In this document: in pieces, positions 1-9,295 of the stretch
Layout: each line of letters starts with the position of its first letter
Position numbering within the stretch: position 1 is the first letter of the stretch
Source of the DNA: Corynebacterium jeddahense
Lineage (GTDB): Bacteria; Actinomycetota; Actinomycetes; Mycobacteriales; Mycobacteriaceae
Direction: 5' to 3'
NCBI RefSeq assembly: GCF_028609865.1
Contig: NZ_CP063194.1
Span: 1,302,001 to 1,366,000 of the forward strand
Length of the DNA: 64,000 nucleotides
The notes under the pieces: generated by a model
The model's database searches: none
Told to the model about the DNA's origin: nothing
Seen by the model: only the letters and a program-made list of their open reading frames with translations
Position numbers and translations under genes: made by a program

Positions 1-1
1 C

Positions 2-463
2 GAGGTGGAAATCCTCCTCGCGCAGAACGCATCGCTTGAGCCGAAACCGCTGGCCACCAGCGCGTCCGGCGGCGAGCTCTCGCGCGTCATGCTCGCCCTC
101 GAGGTCATCTTGTCCGAGTCATCGAGCGGGGCGCCCCTCGTGTTCGACGAGGTGGACGCCGGTGTGGGCGGGCGCGCCGCCGTGGAGATCGGGCGGCGCC
201 TCGCGCGGTTGGCGGGGCGCAACCAGGTGATCGTCGTCACGCACCTGCCCCAAGTCGCCGCGTACGCCGACACGCACCTGCACGTGTCCAAGGATGTCGG
301 GGACGAGACCGTGACGTCCGGCGTCGCGGCGCTCGAGCCGGAGGCGCGCATCGAGGAGCTCGCGCGCATGATGGCGGGCATGGAGGACTCCGACACGGGG
401 CGGGCCCACGCGGCGGAGCTGTTCGGGCGCGCCCGGCGCGAGGTGGCCGAATTGCGCGCCTAG
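2..463 (+). CDS. recN: DNA repair protein RecN, C-terminal part (cut by window edge)
   Basis: C-terminal head of RecN, an SMC-like ATPase acting in double-strand-break repair. The frame is open to the left edge, so only about 154 residues are visible. The ABC signature (ASGGELSRVMLAL) is followed by Walker B (PLVFDEVDAGVGG) and the H-loop (VIVVTHLPQVAAYAD), in the order expected at the end of RecN. It precedes steA, the conserved actinobacterial order. Identification is firm; the start lies outside the window. Confidence 0.95.
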   Translation, partial: EVEILLAQNASLEPKPLATSASGGELSRVMLALEVILSESSSGAPLVFDEVDAGVGGRAAVEIGRRLARLAGRNQVIVVTHLPQVAAYADTHLHVSKDVGDETVTSGVAALEPEARIEELARMMAGMEDSDTGRAHAAELFGRARREVAELRA

Positions 464-504
464 CCCCGCGCGCCTCCCCGGTTCCGGCAGGTCAAGGATG
501 CACA

Positions 505-1734
505 ATGGTGTGCATGACTGTTGCACCCCCCGCCGGAGAACCAACGATGGACCCCGCCGCCGGCACCTTGCGCGGCACGCTGCGCGACTGCACGCCGCAG
601 GGCAAGGGCTTGGGGCGCCTCGGCGAGGGCGACATCGCGTTCGTTGACGCGCCCGACATGTCGCGTAGGCTCGCGGAACAGCTCGTCGCCCGCCGCCCCG
701 CCGCGGTGGTCAACCTCGCGCCGTACTCCACCGGCACCCTGCCCACGTTCGGGCCGCATTTGCTTCTCGACGCCGGCGTTCCGCTCTTCGAGGCGGCCGG
801 CAGCGGCATGCGCGCGAAGATCCGCGACGGCAAGAAGGTCACCGTGACGCCGGCGGGGGAGATCACCGTGGGGCGCAAGGCCGCCGGCACCGCGCAGCCG
901 GTGACCCGCACGGAGGTCGACGCGACGTTCTCGCAGGCCCAGCGCGGCCTCGTGGAGAACATGGAGGCGTACTTCGGCAACACCATCGAGTTCATCCACT
1001 CCGAGGCGCCGCTGCTCATCGACGGCGTCGGCGCCCCGGAGCTCGGCGACATCATGGCCGAGCGCAAGGTCGTCGTCGTCTCGCCCGCGCCCGATACGCG
1101 CGAGCGTCTCGACGGGCTGAAGAACTTCATGCAGGAATACACCCCCGTCGTCATCGGCGTCGGCCAGGCGGCGAACACGCTCGCGGACATGGGCTACGCC
1201 CCCGACCTCATCGTCGGCGACCCGACCGATGTGGCCGCCGAGAACCTGCGCTCCGAGGCGAAGGTGATTCTGCCCGCGGAGCCGGACGGCTACGCCCCCG
1301 GGCTGGAGCGGATCCAGGACCTCGGCGTCGGGGCGATGACGTTTCCGGCCGCGACGGAATCCCCGACGGACCTGGCCATCCTGCTCGCGACGTTCCACGA
1401 CGCGGAAATGATTGTCACCGTCGGGCAGCCGGTGGAGCTCGACCGCATCTTCGCGGATTCCGCGAACGCGACCGGGACGCCGGCGACGGAACCGGCCGCG
1501 CTGCTGTCCCGGTTGAAGGCGGGGCGCAAGCTCGTGGACTCCACGGTGATCGAGCACCTGTACACCGTGGAGTCCGGCGCCGGCGTGGCCTGGGCCTGGG
1601 CGATCCTCGGCTTCCTCGTTGCGGCGGCCGCGGCGATCCTCATCGCTGGTCTCGGCGGCGACGGCAACTTCGCGGACAACCTCGTGGACACGTGGAACGC
1701 CATCGCAACCACCGTGCAGAGCTGGTTTAAATAG
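505..1734 (+). CDS. steA: SteA, cytokinetic-ring protein with C-terminal membrane anchor
   Basis: A 409-residue member of the SteA family (corynebacterial Cg1603, mycobacterial Rv1697). Most of the protein is soluble; one hydrophobic segment near residues 360-383 (VAWAWAILGFLVAAAAAILI) anchors the C-terminus. In C. glutamicum SteA and SteB act together in septal cell-wall hydrolysis; that role is carried over here by homology and by the same adjacency to recN and steB. The start is uncertain: ATG 505 follows an AAGGAT-like site, ATG 514 is close behind, and ATG 547 follows GGAGAA at good spacing. SteB starts 12 nt after the stop. Confidence 0.85.
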   Translation: MVCMTVAPPAGEPTMDPAAGTLRGTLRDCTPQGKGLGRLGEGDIAFVDAPDMSRRLAEQLVARRPAAVVNLAPYSTGTLPTFGPHLLLDAGVPLFEAAGSGMRAKIRDGKKVTVTPAGEITVGRKAAGTAQPVTRTEVDATFSQAQRGLVENMEAYFGNTIEFIHSEAPLLIDGVGAPELGDIMAERKVVVVSPAPDTRERLDGLKNFMQEYTPVVIGVGQAANTLADMGYAPDLIVGDPTDVAAENLRSEAKVILPAEPDGYAPGLERIQDLGVGAMTFPAATESPTDLAILLATFHDAEMIVTVGQPVELDRIFADSANATGTPATEPAALLSRLKAGRKLVDSTVIEHLYTVESGAGVAWAWAILGFLVAAAAAILIAGLGGDGNFADNLVDTWNAIATTVQSWFK

Positions 1735-1746
1735 GAGGGCCCGGCA

Positions 1747-2592
1747 ATGGCGAAGACGACTGGTAGGACCGGCCTGGTCACGGCGGGTTTCGGCTGGGGT
1801 GCGGCCCTCGGCATCGCCCTCGGCGCGCTCGTGCTCGCCCCGTCGATCCCGGGCACGGCGGACGTCGGGTTCGGCGACCACGCAAAGGGGGCGACCGCGG
1901 CCCAGGAGGCGGGGGACGACCCTGCGCTGCGCGACGCGCAGCAGCGCGCCGAGGCGGCGGAGGACCTGCTCGCCGAGGAGTCCGTCTCCATCGTGGCCGG
2001 GGCGCTCAAGGACGTGCCCGTGACCATCGTGCGCACCGCTGCGGCCGCGGACGAGGACGTCGAGGCGGTGCGCTGGCTGCTCAACGCGGCAGGGGCCTCC
2101 GATGCCGGCGAGCTCAAGCTCACCGAGCGCTTCACCGACCAGTCGGCCGCGGACGAGCTGTCCTCGATCGTGGCCAACACGCTGCCGGCCGGGGCGCAGC
2201 TCTCCGTGGAGAACCGGGCCCCCGGCGCGCACGCGGGCGAGTCACTGTCCGCGGTGCTGTTCGAGGACCCGGCGAAGGGCGAGTCGCGTGTCGACGCGGC
2301 CGAGCGCACGCTCGTCCTCGAATCGCTGCAACAGGCCGGTTACGTCGACTTCCGCGGGTCTGTCGTGCCCGCACGGAAGATCGTCGTGGTCGATGGGCGG
2401 CGCGACGGCTCGGGCGGCGGCGAGTTCGCCCAGAAGATGGTGGGCGACTTCGCGGAGGGCCTGGCGTCGGGCGGGACCACGGTGCTCGCGAACGCGGAGT
2501 ACGACCCTGGCGAGGTGCGCGGGGTGAAGGTCGTCGGCGGCGTGGACACCGAGACCGGCCGGATCTCGGCGGTGCTCGCCGCGACGTCCTAA
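1747..2592 (+). CDS. steB: SteB / MctB-family membrane-anchored protein
   Basis: A 281-residue protein with one N-terminal membrane segment (about residues 8-35, rich in Gly/Ala/Leu) and a long extracytoplasmic part containing a coiled-coil-like Ala/Glu stretch near residues 55-85. It belongs to the family of mycobacterial MctB/Rv1698 (once called a copper transporter) and corynebacterial SteB. An AGGAGGG site sits just before the ATG, and the gene directly follows steA, so the two are probably co-translated. The next gene in the usual order, pyrG, is not here. Confidence 0.85.
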   Translation: MAKTTGRTGLVTAGFGWGAALGIALGALVLAPSIPGTADVGFGDHAKGATAAQEAGDDPALRDAQQRAEAAEDLLAEESVSIVAGALKDVPVTIVRTAAAADEDVEAVRWLLNAAGASDAGELKLTERFTDQSAADELSSIVANTLPAGAQLSVENRAPGAHAGESLSAVLFEDPAKGESRVDAAERTLVLESLQQAGYVDFRGSVVPARKIVVVDGRRDGSGGGEFAQKMVGDFAEGLASGGTTVLANAEYDPGEVRGVKVVGGVDTETGRISAVLAATS

Positions 2593-2618
2593 CGCAGTTG
2601 CAGGGCGCTGCGGGGCGC

Positions 2619-2624
2619 TAGGGT
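2619..2624 (+). promoter_or_regulatory. Putative -10 element, leaderless start of the Nudix gene
   Basis: TAGGGT lies 8 nt before ATG 2633 and there is no Shine-Dalgarno site. The spacing suggests that transcription begins at or next to the start codon. Inferred from sequence only. Confidence 0.4.
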
Positions 2625-2632
2625 TGGGCACC

Positions 2633-3280
2633 ATGAGCCACGAATTCACCGTCACCGGATCCTCCCTGCTCGTCGACGCGCCGATCATCGCCGTGCGCAG
2701 AGACCGGCTCGTCATGCCCGGGGGCAACGAGGCGGACCGCGAAATCGTGGAGCACTTCGGCGCCGTTGCCGTCGTGGCGCTGGACGACCAGGGCCGCGTC
2801 GCGCTCGTGGAGCAGTATCGGCATTCCGTGGGCACGAGGCTGCTCGAACTGCCCGCCGGGCTGCTGGACATGCACGCGGAGGCCGAGCTCGCCTGCGCGA
2901 AGCGCGAGCTGCAGGAGGAGGCCGGGCTCGCGGCGCGCGAGTGGGGCGTGCTCGTGGACTTGGTCACGTCGCCGGGCTTCGCGGAGGAGGCCGTGCGCGT
3001 CTTCATCGCCCGCGACCTCGAGGAGGTGGAGCGGCCGGAGGCCGAGAACGAAGAGGCCGACATGACGCTGCGCTGGGTGGATCTCACCGACGCCGCGGAC
3101 ATGGTGCTCAGCGGGCGCATCGTCAACTCCATCGCGGTCGCCGGCATCCTCGCCGCCTGCCGCGTCGAGGCCGGCCAGGCGAGTCCGCGCGACGTCGCGG
3201 AACCGTTCGAGTTCCGGCCGACCTCGCTCGCCGAGCGCCGCGCCGCCGCCGGCATCGTGCCGGACATGAAGCGCATCTAG
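2633..3280 (+). CDS. Nudix hydrolase, ADP-ribose pyrophosphatase type
   Basis: A 215-residue Nudix protein of the ADP-ribose pyrophosphatase group (mycobacterial Rv1700 position). The Nudix box is clear: [13 protein letters not shown] followed by [11 protein letters not shown], with the metal-binding REL-EE pair. It is expected to cleave ADP-ribose or related sugar nucleotides in the cytoplasm. ATG 2633 was chosen because it sits 8 nt after TAGGGT and starts the conserved part (MSHEFTV). The gene lies between steB and xerD, where pyrG would normally come first. Confidence 0.85.
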   Translation: MSHEFTVTGSSLLVDAPIIAVRRDRLVMPGGNEADREIVEHFGAVAVVALDDQGRVALVEQYRHSVGTRLLELPAGLLDMHAEAELACAKRELQEEAGLAAREWGVLVDLVTSPGFAEEAVRVFIARDLEEVERPEAENEEADMTLRWVDLTDAADMVLSGRIVNSIAVAGILAACRVEAGQASPRDVAEPFEFRPTSLAERRAAAGIVPDMKRI

Positions 3281-3288
3281 GCACGCCT

Positions 3289-4203
3289 ATGGAGGCCGAA
3301 GACCTGGCGCAGCGCTGGCTCACCCACCTCGCGGTGGAGCGCGGGGTGTCGCCGCACACGCTGAGCAACTACACCCGCGACGTGCACCGGTACACGAACT
3401 GGCTCGCCGCGGCGGGCAAGACCGACCTGGCGCAGGTGGCGGCGACGGACCTCGAGGCGTACGTGGCGGACCTGCGCCGCGGGGTGGACGGCGCGCGCCC
3501 GCTCGCCGCGTCCTCGGCGGCCCGGGCGCTCACCGTCGCGCGCGGCCTGCACAAGTTCGGCGTCGAGGAAGGAGTCCTCGCCGCGGACGTCGCCGCCGAG
3601 GTCGCGCCGCCGTCCGCGGGGGAGAAGCTGCCGGACACGCTGAGCATCGCCGAGGTTGCATCGCTTCTCGACGCGTGCCCGACCGACACCGCCTCCGGCC
3701 TGCGCGACAAGGCGCTGCTGGAGACCCTGTACGCCACCGGCGCGCGCGTCTCCGAGGCGCTCGCGCTCAGTGTCGACGACGTGACCGCGGCCGTCGCCGC
3801 GGACGGCGTGCTCGCGGTGACGGGCAAGGGCAACAAGCAGCGGCTGGTTCCCCTGGGCAGCCACGCGCGCGAGGCGCTCGAGGCGTACCTCGTGCGCGCC
3901 CGGCCCGCGTTCGCCAACGGCAAGTCCCATGCCCTGTTCCTCAACGCCCGCGGCGGCGCGCTTTCGCGCCAGAGCGCGTGGAACGCGATCAAGCAGGCGG
4001 CGCAACGGGCCGGAATCGACAAGGAGATCTCGCCGCACACGCTGCGGCACTCGTTTGCCACGCACCTGCTCGAAGGCGGCGCGGACGTGCGCAGCGTCCA
4101 GGAGCTGCTCGGCCACGCGTCGGTGACCACCACCCAGATCTACACCCACATCACCGCCGACAACCTCCGCGAGGTGTGGCGCAGCGCGCACCCGCGTGCG
4201 TAA
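3289..4203 (+). CDS. xerD: Site-specific tyrosine recombinase XerD
   Basis: A 304-residue tyrosine recombinase resolving chromosome dimers at dif with XerC. An N-terminal SAM-like core-binding domain (about 1-95) precedes the catalytic domain, which carries Arg in [11 protein letters not shown], Lys in TGKGNKQR, the His-x-x-Arg pair in [15 protein letters not shown], the second His in LLGHASVTT and the nucleophile Tyr in QIYTHI. Length and position (after the Nudix gene, before the parA/scp genes) match chromosomal XerD rather than a phage integrase. ATG 3289 begins 8 nt after the Nudix stop. Confidence 0.93.
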   Translation: MEAEDLAQRWLTHLAVERGVSPHTLSNYTRDVHRYTNWLAAAGKTDLAQVAATDLEAYVADLRRGVDGARPLAASSAARALTVARGLHKFGVEEGVLAADVAAEVAPPSAGEKLPDTLSIAEVASLLDACPTDTASGLRDKALLETLYATGARVSEALALSVDDVTAAVAADGVLAVTGKGNKQRLVPLGSHAREALEAYLVRARPAFANGKSHALFLNARGGALSRQSAWNAIKQAAQRAGIDKEISPHTLRHSFATHLLEGGADVRSVQELLGHASVTTTQIYTHITADNLREVWRSAHPRA

Positions 4204-4252
4204 GCTTGTCGCTTTCTGTACAGGCTGACCCCGAACGAAAGGATTGCCTGCC

Positions 4253-5305
4253 TTGGCTTTCGCACGACGTAACCACACCGCCCGCCGAGCCCCTGGGCTC
4301 GCTGTTGCCGCCGCGGCGGCTGCGGTGGCGCTCGCCGCTGCCGGCGGGGCGCCCGCCGCGCAGGCGCAGCTGCCTGGAGGGCTCAACCCCGAGGCAGTCC
4401 AGTCGATGATCCCGTCGGAGATCTCCGTACCCGCCGGGGAGAGCACGACCGTCGACGTCGGTGTGCCCGTCGACGTCAACTACGCTGCGGACGGCTGGGT
4501 GGTCAGCTCCTCCGGGACGTCGGTGACCGTCACGGCGCCCGACCGCCCGGGCGCGTCCGCGGCCGTGCCGGCGTCCGCGGGTGGGTTCTCCACGACCGTG
4601 AACTTGGTCGCCGTCGGCGCGGAAGGTACAAAGGGCGCGGGCGGTGCGGGCGCCAAGGGCGGCGCGCAGGACGCCGGTACGCAAGAAAAGAGCGCGCCAG
4701 ACACAGGCACGCAGGGCAGCGAGGCCGGCTCGGGCGCCGGCTCGGGCGCAGGGACGGGCGCAGGCTCGGGTGCTGTGGCGGTGGAGCACCCGGAGCGGCG
4801 GCAGGCGGAGCACGTCGATACGACTTCGGCGAAGCGGCTGTACTTCGACGGCGAGATCCGCGGCAACGAGATCGTGGTCAAGGTGCCGTGGTCCAAGGCC
4901 AAGGACCTCATGCAGTACGCGAACTACGACAAGGAGCACGCGACGCTGCGCTACCTCGACGTCAACGGCAACGTCATCGAGGGGGTCAAGCGCGACATCG
5001 ATATTGCCGGGCGCACGCTCACGCTCACGTACCCGGAGGGAGAGACGCCCGACAACCCGTTCATCATGGAGGTCGTGCGCGACGGCAACGCCGAGTTCAT
5101 TGCCACCATTACGGCGACGAACGCGCCCGTCGAGCAGGCTGCGGCGGACTCGGACTACGCGCCGCGTCAAGGGGAGAGGGTTGACGCCGGAGGGTCGTCG
5201 TCACGCAATATCGTCCCCTTGATGGTGGCGGGCGTGGCGCTCCTCGCTGCGCTTGCGCTCCTCATCGCGCTGCTGCGACGCCGCCGGCGCGGTCAGGTGG
5301 CGTGA
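4253..5305 (+). CDS. Secreted, C-terminally membrane-anchored protein of unknown function
   Basis: No family recognised. TTG 4253 was chosen because GAAAGGA ends 9 nt before it and it gives a clean signal peptide: MAFARRNHTARR, a long Ala/Val core, then a likely cleavage at AQAQ (about residue 37-40). A beta-rich segment follows, then a low-complexity Gly/Ala/Ser/Thr linker with GS(G)AG repeats (about residues 125-175), a second folded region, and a C-terminal anchor (IVPLMVAGVALLAALALLIA) ending in RRRRRGQVA. No LPXTG sorting motif is seen. It looks like a cell-envelope protein displayed on a flexible stalk, placed between xerD and parA. Confidence 0.75.
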   Translation: MAFARRNHTARRAPGLAVAAAAAAVALAAAGGAPAAQAQLPGGLNPEAVQSMIPSEISVPAGESTTVDVGVPVDVNYAADGWVVSSSGTSVTVTAPDRPGASAAVPASAGGFSTTVNLVAVGAEGTKGAGGAGAKGGAQDAGTQEKSAPDTGTQGSEAGSGAGSGAGTGAGSGAVAVEHPERRQAEHVDTTSAKRLYFDGEIRGNEIVVKVPWSKAKDLMQYANYDKEHATLRYLDVNGNVIEGVKRDIDIAGRTLTLTYPEGETPDNPFIMEVVRDGNAEFIATITATNAPVEQAAADSDYAPRQGERVDAGGSSSRNIVPLMVAGVALLAALALLIALLRRRRRGQVA

Positions 5306-5375
5306 CGGGGTAATCACACCGTTGTAAGATGGCCGCAGTCAAGGTGTAAGACGTGATCTAAGGGAAGGGTCGGCC

Positions 5376-6245
5376 ATGGCGGACGAGGCGTTGTTTGACG
5401 CGGCGGATCAGAAGACGTTTCTGACCGGGCGGCCGTGGCGCGAGTTCGCGCAGCCGAAGGAGCTGGACAAGCACGGGCCCGCCACCGTCATCTCGATGGT
5501 GAACCAGAAGGGCGGGGTGGGCAAGACCACCTCGACGATCAACCTCGGCGCCTGCCTGGCTGAGCAGGGGCGCAAGGTGCTGCTCGTGGACCTCGACCCG
5601 CAGGGCGCGCTTTCCGCCGGCCTCGGCGTGGCGGCGAGCGAGGACCAGGTCACCGTCTACGATCTACTCTTCGACACCACCGCGAGCATCCACGCCGCGA
5701 TCAACCCCACGAACGTGAGCGGGCTCGACCTCGTGCCCGCGAACATCGACCTCTCGGCGGCGGAGATCCAGCTGGTCAACGAGGTGGGCCGCGAGCATAC
5801 TTTGGCCCGCGCGCTGCGACCGGTGCGCGGCGAGTACGACTTCATCATCCTCGACTGCGGCCCGTCGCTCGGCCTGCTCACGGTCAACGCGCTGGCGTGC
5901 TCGCACGGCGTGATCATCCCGATGGAGTGCGAATACTTCTCCCTGCGCGGCCTCGCGTTGCTCACGAACACGGTGGAGAAGGTGCGCGACCGCATCAACT
6001 TCGACCTCGACATCGTGGGCATCCTGGTCACCATGTTCGACCGCCGCACCACGCACGCCCGCGAGGTGATGGAGCGGGTGGTGGAGGTCTTCGGCGACCG
6101 TGTCTTCGACACCGTGATCACCCGCACCGTCCGGTTCCCGGAAACCTCGGTCGCCGGCGAGCCGATCATCACCTGGGCCCCGAACTCCCAGGGCGCCAAG
6201 CAGTACCGCGACCTCGCGCTTGAGGTGTTGGAGCGCACCAGCTAG
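5376..6245 (+). CDS. pldP: ParA-family ATPase, PldP-like
   Basis: A 289-residue ParA/Soj-type ATPase with the deviant Walker A (KGGVGKTTSTINL), Walker A' region (LLVDLDPQGALSAGLG) and Walker B (FIILDCGPSLGLLTVNA). It sits directly before scpA, as do the ParA-like division protein PldP of C. glutamicum and mycobacterial Rv1708, and not beside a parB, so a role in division or segregation distinct from the origin ParAB pair is likely. GGGAAGGG before the ATG is a plausible ribosome site. The stop shares one base with the GTG of scpA. Confidence 0.85.
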   Translation: MADEALFDAADQKTFLTGRPWREFAQPKELDKHGPATVISMVNQKGGVGKTTSTINLGACLAEQGRKVLLVDLDPQGALSAGLGVAASEDQVTVYDLLFDTTASIHAAINPTNVSGLDLVPANIDLSAAEIQLVNEVGREHTLARALRPVRGEYDFIILDCGPSLGLLTVNALACSHGVIIPMECEYFSLRGLALLTNTVEKVRDRINFDLDIVGILVTMFDRRTTHAREVMERVVEVFGDRVFDTVITRTVRFPETSVAGEPIITWAPNSQGAKQYRDLALEVLERTS

Positions 6246-7054
6246 TGGCGGACCGCTACGAGCAGCCCGAGATCACCGGGTTCACCCTCGCGCTGGCCAA
6301 CTTCGAGGGCCCGTTCGACCTCTTGCTCAGTCTCATCCAGTCGAGGAAGCTCGACGTCACCGAGGTCGCGCTCGCCGAGGTGACGGACGAGTTCATCGCC
6401 TACACCCGCGCGCTCGGCGAGACGCAGGCCCTCGACGAGGTGACGGAGTTCCTCGTGGTCGCCGCGACGCTGCTCGACCTTAAGACGGCGCGCCTGCTGC
6501 CCGGCAACGACGGCAGCGAGATCGAGGACCTCGAGCTGCTCGAGGCCCGCGACCTCCTCTTCGCTCGCCTCCTGCAGTACCGCGCCTACCAGCAGGTGGC
6601 GGACCAGTTCGCGCACTGGCAGCAGCACGCGTTGCGCCGCTACCCGCGCGCCGTGGCCATGGAGCCGCGCTTCGCCGACCTGCTCCCACCGGTGGAGCTC
6701 GGCCACACGCCGGCGAGCTTCGCGGAGCTCGCCGCCAGCGTGTTCCGCCCGAAGCCCCCCGAGGACGTGCGCACCGACCACCTCCACGCCGTCGCGGTGT
6801 CTGTGCCGGAGCAGGCGGGCAAGATCCTGGACACGCTTAAGCTCGCCGGCACCGGGGCGTGGCTCACGTTCGCCGCACTCACCCGCGACTGCACGCGGTC
6901 GATGGAGGTCGTCGGCCGGTTCCTCGCGCTACTCGAGCTCTACAAGGCGCGCGCGGTGGAGGCGGAACAGCCCGAGGCGCTCGGGCGTCTCGACGTCGCC
7001 TGGACGGGCCTCAACGTGGACCCGGCCGTCGTCGCCGCGGCGAACTGGGAGTAG
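6245..7054 (+). CDS. scpA: Segregation and condensation protein ScpA (kleisin)
   Basis: A 269-residue kleisin subunit of the SMC-ScpAB condensin. The N-terminus has the family pattern FTLALANFEGPFDLLLSLIQ, which binds the SMC neck, followed by the acidic helical linker and the C-terminal winged-helix part (FAALTRDCTRSMEVVGRFLALLELYK) that binds the SMC head. The GTG start overlaps the pldP stop by one base, so translation is coupled. scpB follows 23 nt downstream. Confidence 0.92.
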   Translation: MADRYEQPEITGFTLALANFEGPFDLLLSLIQSRKLDVTEVALAEVTDEFIAYTRALGETQALDEVTEFLVVAATLLDLKTARLLPGNDGSEIEDLELLEARDLLFARLLQYRAYQQVADQFAHWQQHALRRYPRAVAMEPRFADLLPPVELGHTPASFAELAASVFRPKPPEDVRTDHLHAVAVSVPEQAGKILDTLKLAGTGAWLTFAALTRDCTRSMEVVGRFLALLELYKARAVEAEQPEALGRLDVAWTGLNVDPAVVAAANWE

Positions 7055-7063
7055 GCACCGCGA

Positions 7064-7069
7064 TAGACT
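7064..7069 (+). promoter_or_regulatory. Putative -10 element, internal leaderless start for scpB
   Basis: TAGACT lies 8 nt before the scpB ATG, which has no ribosome site. It would let scpB be transcribed separately from scpA. Sequence inference only. Confidence 0.4.
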
Positions 7070-7077
7070 GCCTCGTC

Positions 7078-7659
7078 ATGGAGAACATGCCGATGGTGTC
7101 CCAGCTGCGCTCGCGCATCGAGTCGGTGCTGCTCGTCGTCGACGCACCGGTGGAGGTGGAGGCGCTGGCGGGGGCCCTTGGGGCGTCGATACGCGAGGTG
7201 TCCGATGTGCTGCGCGCGTGGAGCGCGGAGCTCGACGCGCGCGGCAGCGGCATGGATCTGCGCGAGACCGCTGAGGGGTGGCGGCTGTACACCCGCACCG
7301 AGAACGCGGACGCCGTGGAGGCGTTCCTCCTCGACGGCACCCAGAAGAAGCTCTCGCGCGCCGCGATGGAGACGCTCGCGGTGGTGGCGTACCGGCAGCC
7401 GGTGACGCGCGCCCAGGTCGCGGGCGTGCGCGGGGTGAACGTCGACGGGGTGATGCGCACGCTCGCGCTGCGCGGGCTCATCGCGGAGGTGGACCCGGAA
7501 GGCTCCGAGGGGGCCGAGGGCGACGAGGCGGCGCACGGCGCGCACCGCTACGTCACCACCGAGTTGTTCCTCGAGCTGCTCGGCATCGACTCGCTCGACC
7601 GGCTGCCCGAGCTCGCGCCGCTGCTTCCGGACATCGATTCCATCGAGGACGCCTGGTAG
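7078..7659 (+). CDS. scpB: Segregation and condensation protein ScpB
   Basis: A 193-residue ScpB, the kleisin-interacting tandem winged-helix partner of ScpA in condensin. The two winged-helix units are visible as RIESVLLVVDAPVEVEALA and KLSRAAMETLAVVAYRQPVT; RAQVAGVRGVNVDGVMRTL in the second is the most conserved stretch of the family. ATG 7078 is preferred because TAGACT lies 8 nt upstream. The stop overlaps a TAGGCT hexamer that may serve the next gene. Confidence 0.92.
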   Translation: MENMPMVSQLRSRIESVLLVVDAPVEVEALAGALGASIREVSDVLRAWSAELDARGSGMDLRETAEGWRLYTRTENADAVEAFLLDGTQKKLSRAAMETLAVVAYRQPVTRAQVAGVRGVNVDGVMRTLALRGLIAEVDPEGSEGAEGDEAAHGAHRYVTTELFLELLGIDSLDRLPELAPLLPDIDSIEDAW

Positions 7660-7662
7660 GCT
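7657..7662 (+). promoter_or_regulatory. Putative -10 element for rluB, overlapping the scpB stop
   Basis: TAGGCT begins with the TAG stop codon of scpB and ends 8 nt before the rluB ATG. No ribosome site is seen, which fits a leaderless internal transcript. Confidence 0.4.
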
Positions 7663-7670
7663 GTGGCCCC

Positions 7671-8591
7671 ATGACACCTCCCGCTCGCCGAGACGGCACA
7701 CCGGACAGGCACGAGAAGGACGATCCGTTCTACATCTCGTACGCCAAGCCGGCCAAGAAACAGCACGTTAACCTGCAAAAGCGCAAGGCCGACGCCGCCA
7801 AGCAGCACGACGAGCACCCGCTGGAAGACAACTGGTGGGACGACGCGCCCGCGGGCAACGAGGGCGTGCGCCTGCAGAAGGTGCTCGCCCAGGCAGGCGT
7901 CGCCTCCCGGCGCCACGCGGAGGCGATGATCGACCAGGGCCGCGTGGAGGTCAACGGCGAGATTGTCACCCGCCAAGGCATGCGCGTGAACCCGAACGTG
8001 GACGTCATCCGCGTCGACGGCGCGCGCATCAACGTCAACGAGGAGCACGAGTACTTCGCGTTCAACAAGCCGCGCGGCGTGCACTCGACGATGAAGGACG
8101 AGCTCGACCGCACCTCCGTCGGCTCCTACCTCTCCGAGCGCACCGCCGCGGGCCAGCGCCTCTTCCACGTCGGCCGCCTCGACGCCGACACGGAGGGCCT
8201 GCTCCTGCTCACCAACGACGGGGAGCTGGCCAACCGCCTCATGCACCCGAAGTACGAGGTGTCCAAGACCTACCTGGCCACCGTGCTCGGCGAGGCGAAC
8301 AACGCGCTGGTCAAGCAGCTCAAGGAGGGCATCGAGCTTGACGACGGCCCCGCCAAGGTCGACTACGCCCAGATCGTGGACGTGCACAACGGCCAGTCCA
8401 TCGTCCGCGTCGAGCTGCACGAGGGCCGCAAGCACATCGTGCGCCGCCTGCTCAAGGAGGCGGGCTACCCGGTGCAGCGGCTCGTGCGCACGAAGTTCCA
8501 CACCGTCCAGCTCGGTGACATGAAGCCGGGTTCGATGCGCGCGCTCAACTCCTCTGAACTCGCCTCGCTGTACAAGGCGGTGGAGATGTGA
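7671..8591 (+). CDS. rluB: 23S rRNA pseudouridine synthase RluB
   Basis: A 306-residue RluB/RsuA-family enzyme that isomerises a uridine in 23S rRNA. A charged, Lys/His-rich N-terminal extension (about residues 1-60) precedes the S4 RNA-binding domain (VRLQKVLAQAGVASRRHAEA) and the catalytic domain with the Asp nucleophile in HVGRLDADTEGLLLLTND. ATG 7671 follows the scpB stop by 11 nt. Its TGA shares a base with the cmk ATG. Confidence 0.92.
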   Translation: MTPPARRDGTPDRHEKDDPFYISYAKPAKKQHVNLQKRKADAAKQHDEHPLEDNWWDDAPAGNEGVRLQKVLAQAGVASRRHAEAMIDQGRVEVNGEIVTRQGMRVNPNVDVIRVDGARINVNEEHEYFAFNKPRGVHSTMKDELDRTSVGSYLSERTAAGQRLFHVGRLDADTEGLLLLTNDGELANRLMHPKYEVSKTYLATVLGEANNALVKQLKEGIELDDGPAKVDYAQIVDVHNGQSIVRVELHEGRKHIVRRLLKEAGYPVQRLVRTKFHTVQLGDMKPGSMRALNSSELASLYKAVEM

Positions 8592-9295
8592 TGGCTGACG
8601 CAACGCTTTCCAACCTGCCCGACGGCGGGCTCATCCTCACTGTCGACGGGCCTTCGGGGACCGGCAAGTCCACCATGTGCCGCGCGCTGGCCAAGCGCCT
8701 CGACGCGAAGTATGTGGACACCGGCGCGATGTACCGCGTGGCCACACTCGCCGTGCTGCGCGCCGGCATCGACCCAGCCGATACGGCCGCGGTGATCGAA
8801 GCGACGGCGGACCTGCCGCTGGAGGTCTCGGACGACCCGGATTCGACCCAGGTTCTGCTGGCGGGCGAGGACGTCAAGGGCGAGATCCGCGGCCCGGAGG
8901 TCACCCGCCACGTCTCCGCGGTTTCCGCGATCCCGGAGGTTCGCGTGAACCTCGTCGAACTGCAGCGCAAGCTGGCGCGCGAGGCGGGCAGGGCGATCGT
9001 GGAGGGCCGCGACATTGGCACCGTCGTGCTGCCCAACGCGCCGGCGAAGGTGTTCATGACGGCGAGCCCGGAGGTCCGCGCGAAGCGCCGCTACGACCAG
9101 GACGTCGCCGCTGGCCGCGAGGCCGATTTCGACGTGGTGCTCGCCGACGTGAAGCGCCGGGACGAGGCGGACTCCTCCCGCGCCACCAGCCCGCTGAAGC
9201 CGGCGGAGGACGCGGAGCTCGTCGATACGTCCGCGATGACCCCGGACGAAGTACTCGCCGCGCTGACCGCTGTGGTGGAGAGGAGTGCGCGATGA
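8591..9295 (+). CDS. cmk: Cytidylate kinase
   Basis: A 234-residue (d)CMP kinase of the nucleotide salvage pathway. The P-loop is [14 protein letters not shown], followed by the family segment [20 protein letters not shown] and a C-terminal LID region ([17 protein letters not shown]). ATG 8591 overlaps the rluB stop (TGATG); an in-frame GTG at 8588 would add one residue. The stop overlaps the der ATG (ATGA), so rluB-cmk-der is a translationally coupled run. Confidence 0.94.
   Translation: MADATLSNLPDGGLILTVDGPSGTGKSTMCRALAKRLDAKYVDTGAMYRVATLAVLRAGIDPADTAAVIEATADLPLEVSDDPDSTQVLLAGEDVKGEIRGPEVTRHVSAVSAIPEVRVNLVELQRKLAREAGRAIVEGRDIGTVVLPNAPAKVFMTASPEVRAKRRYDQDVAAGREADFDVVLADVKRRDEADSSRATSPLKPAEDAELVDTSAMTPDEVLAALTAVVERSAR

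Noticed and set aside
3289..4203. Phage or genomic-island integrase
   Set aside because: Sequence, length and conserved position identify chromosomal XerD; no phage genes or attachment repeats are nearby.
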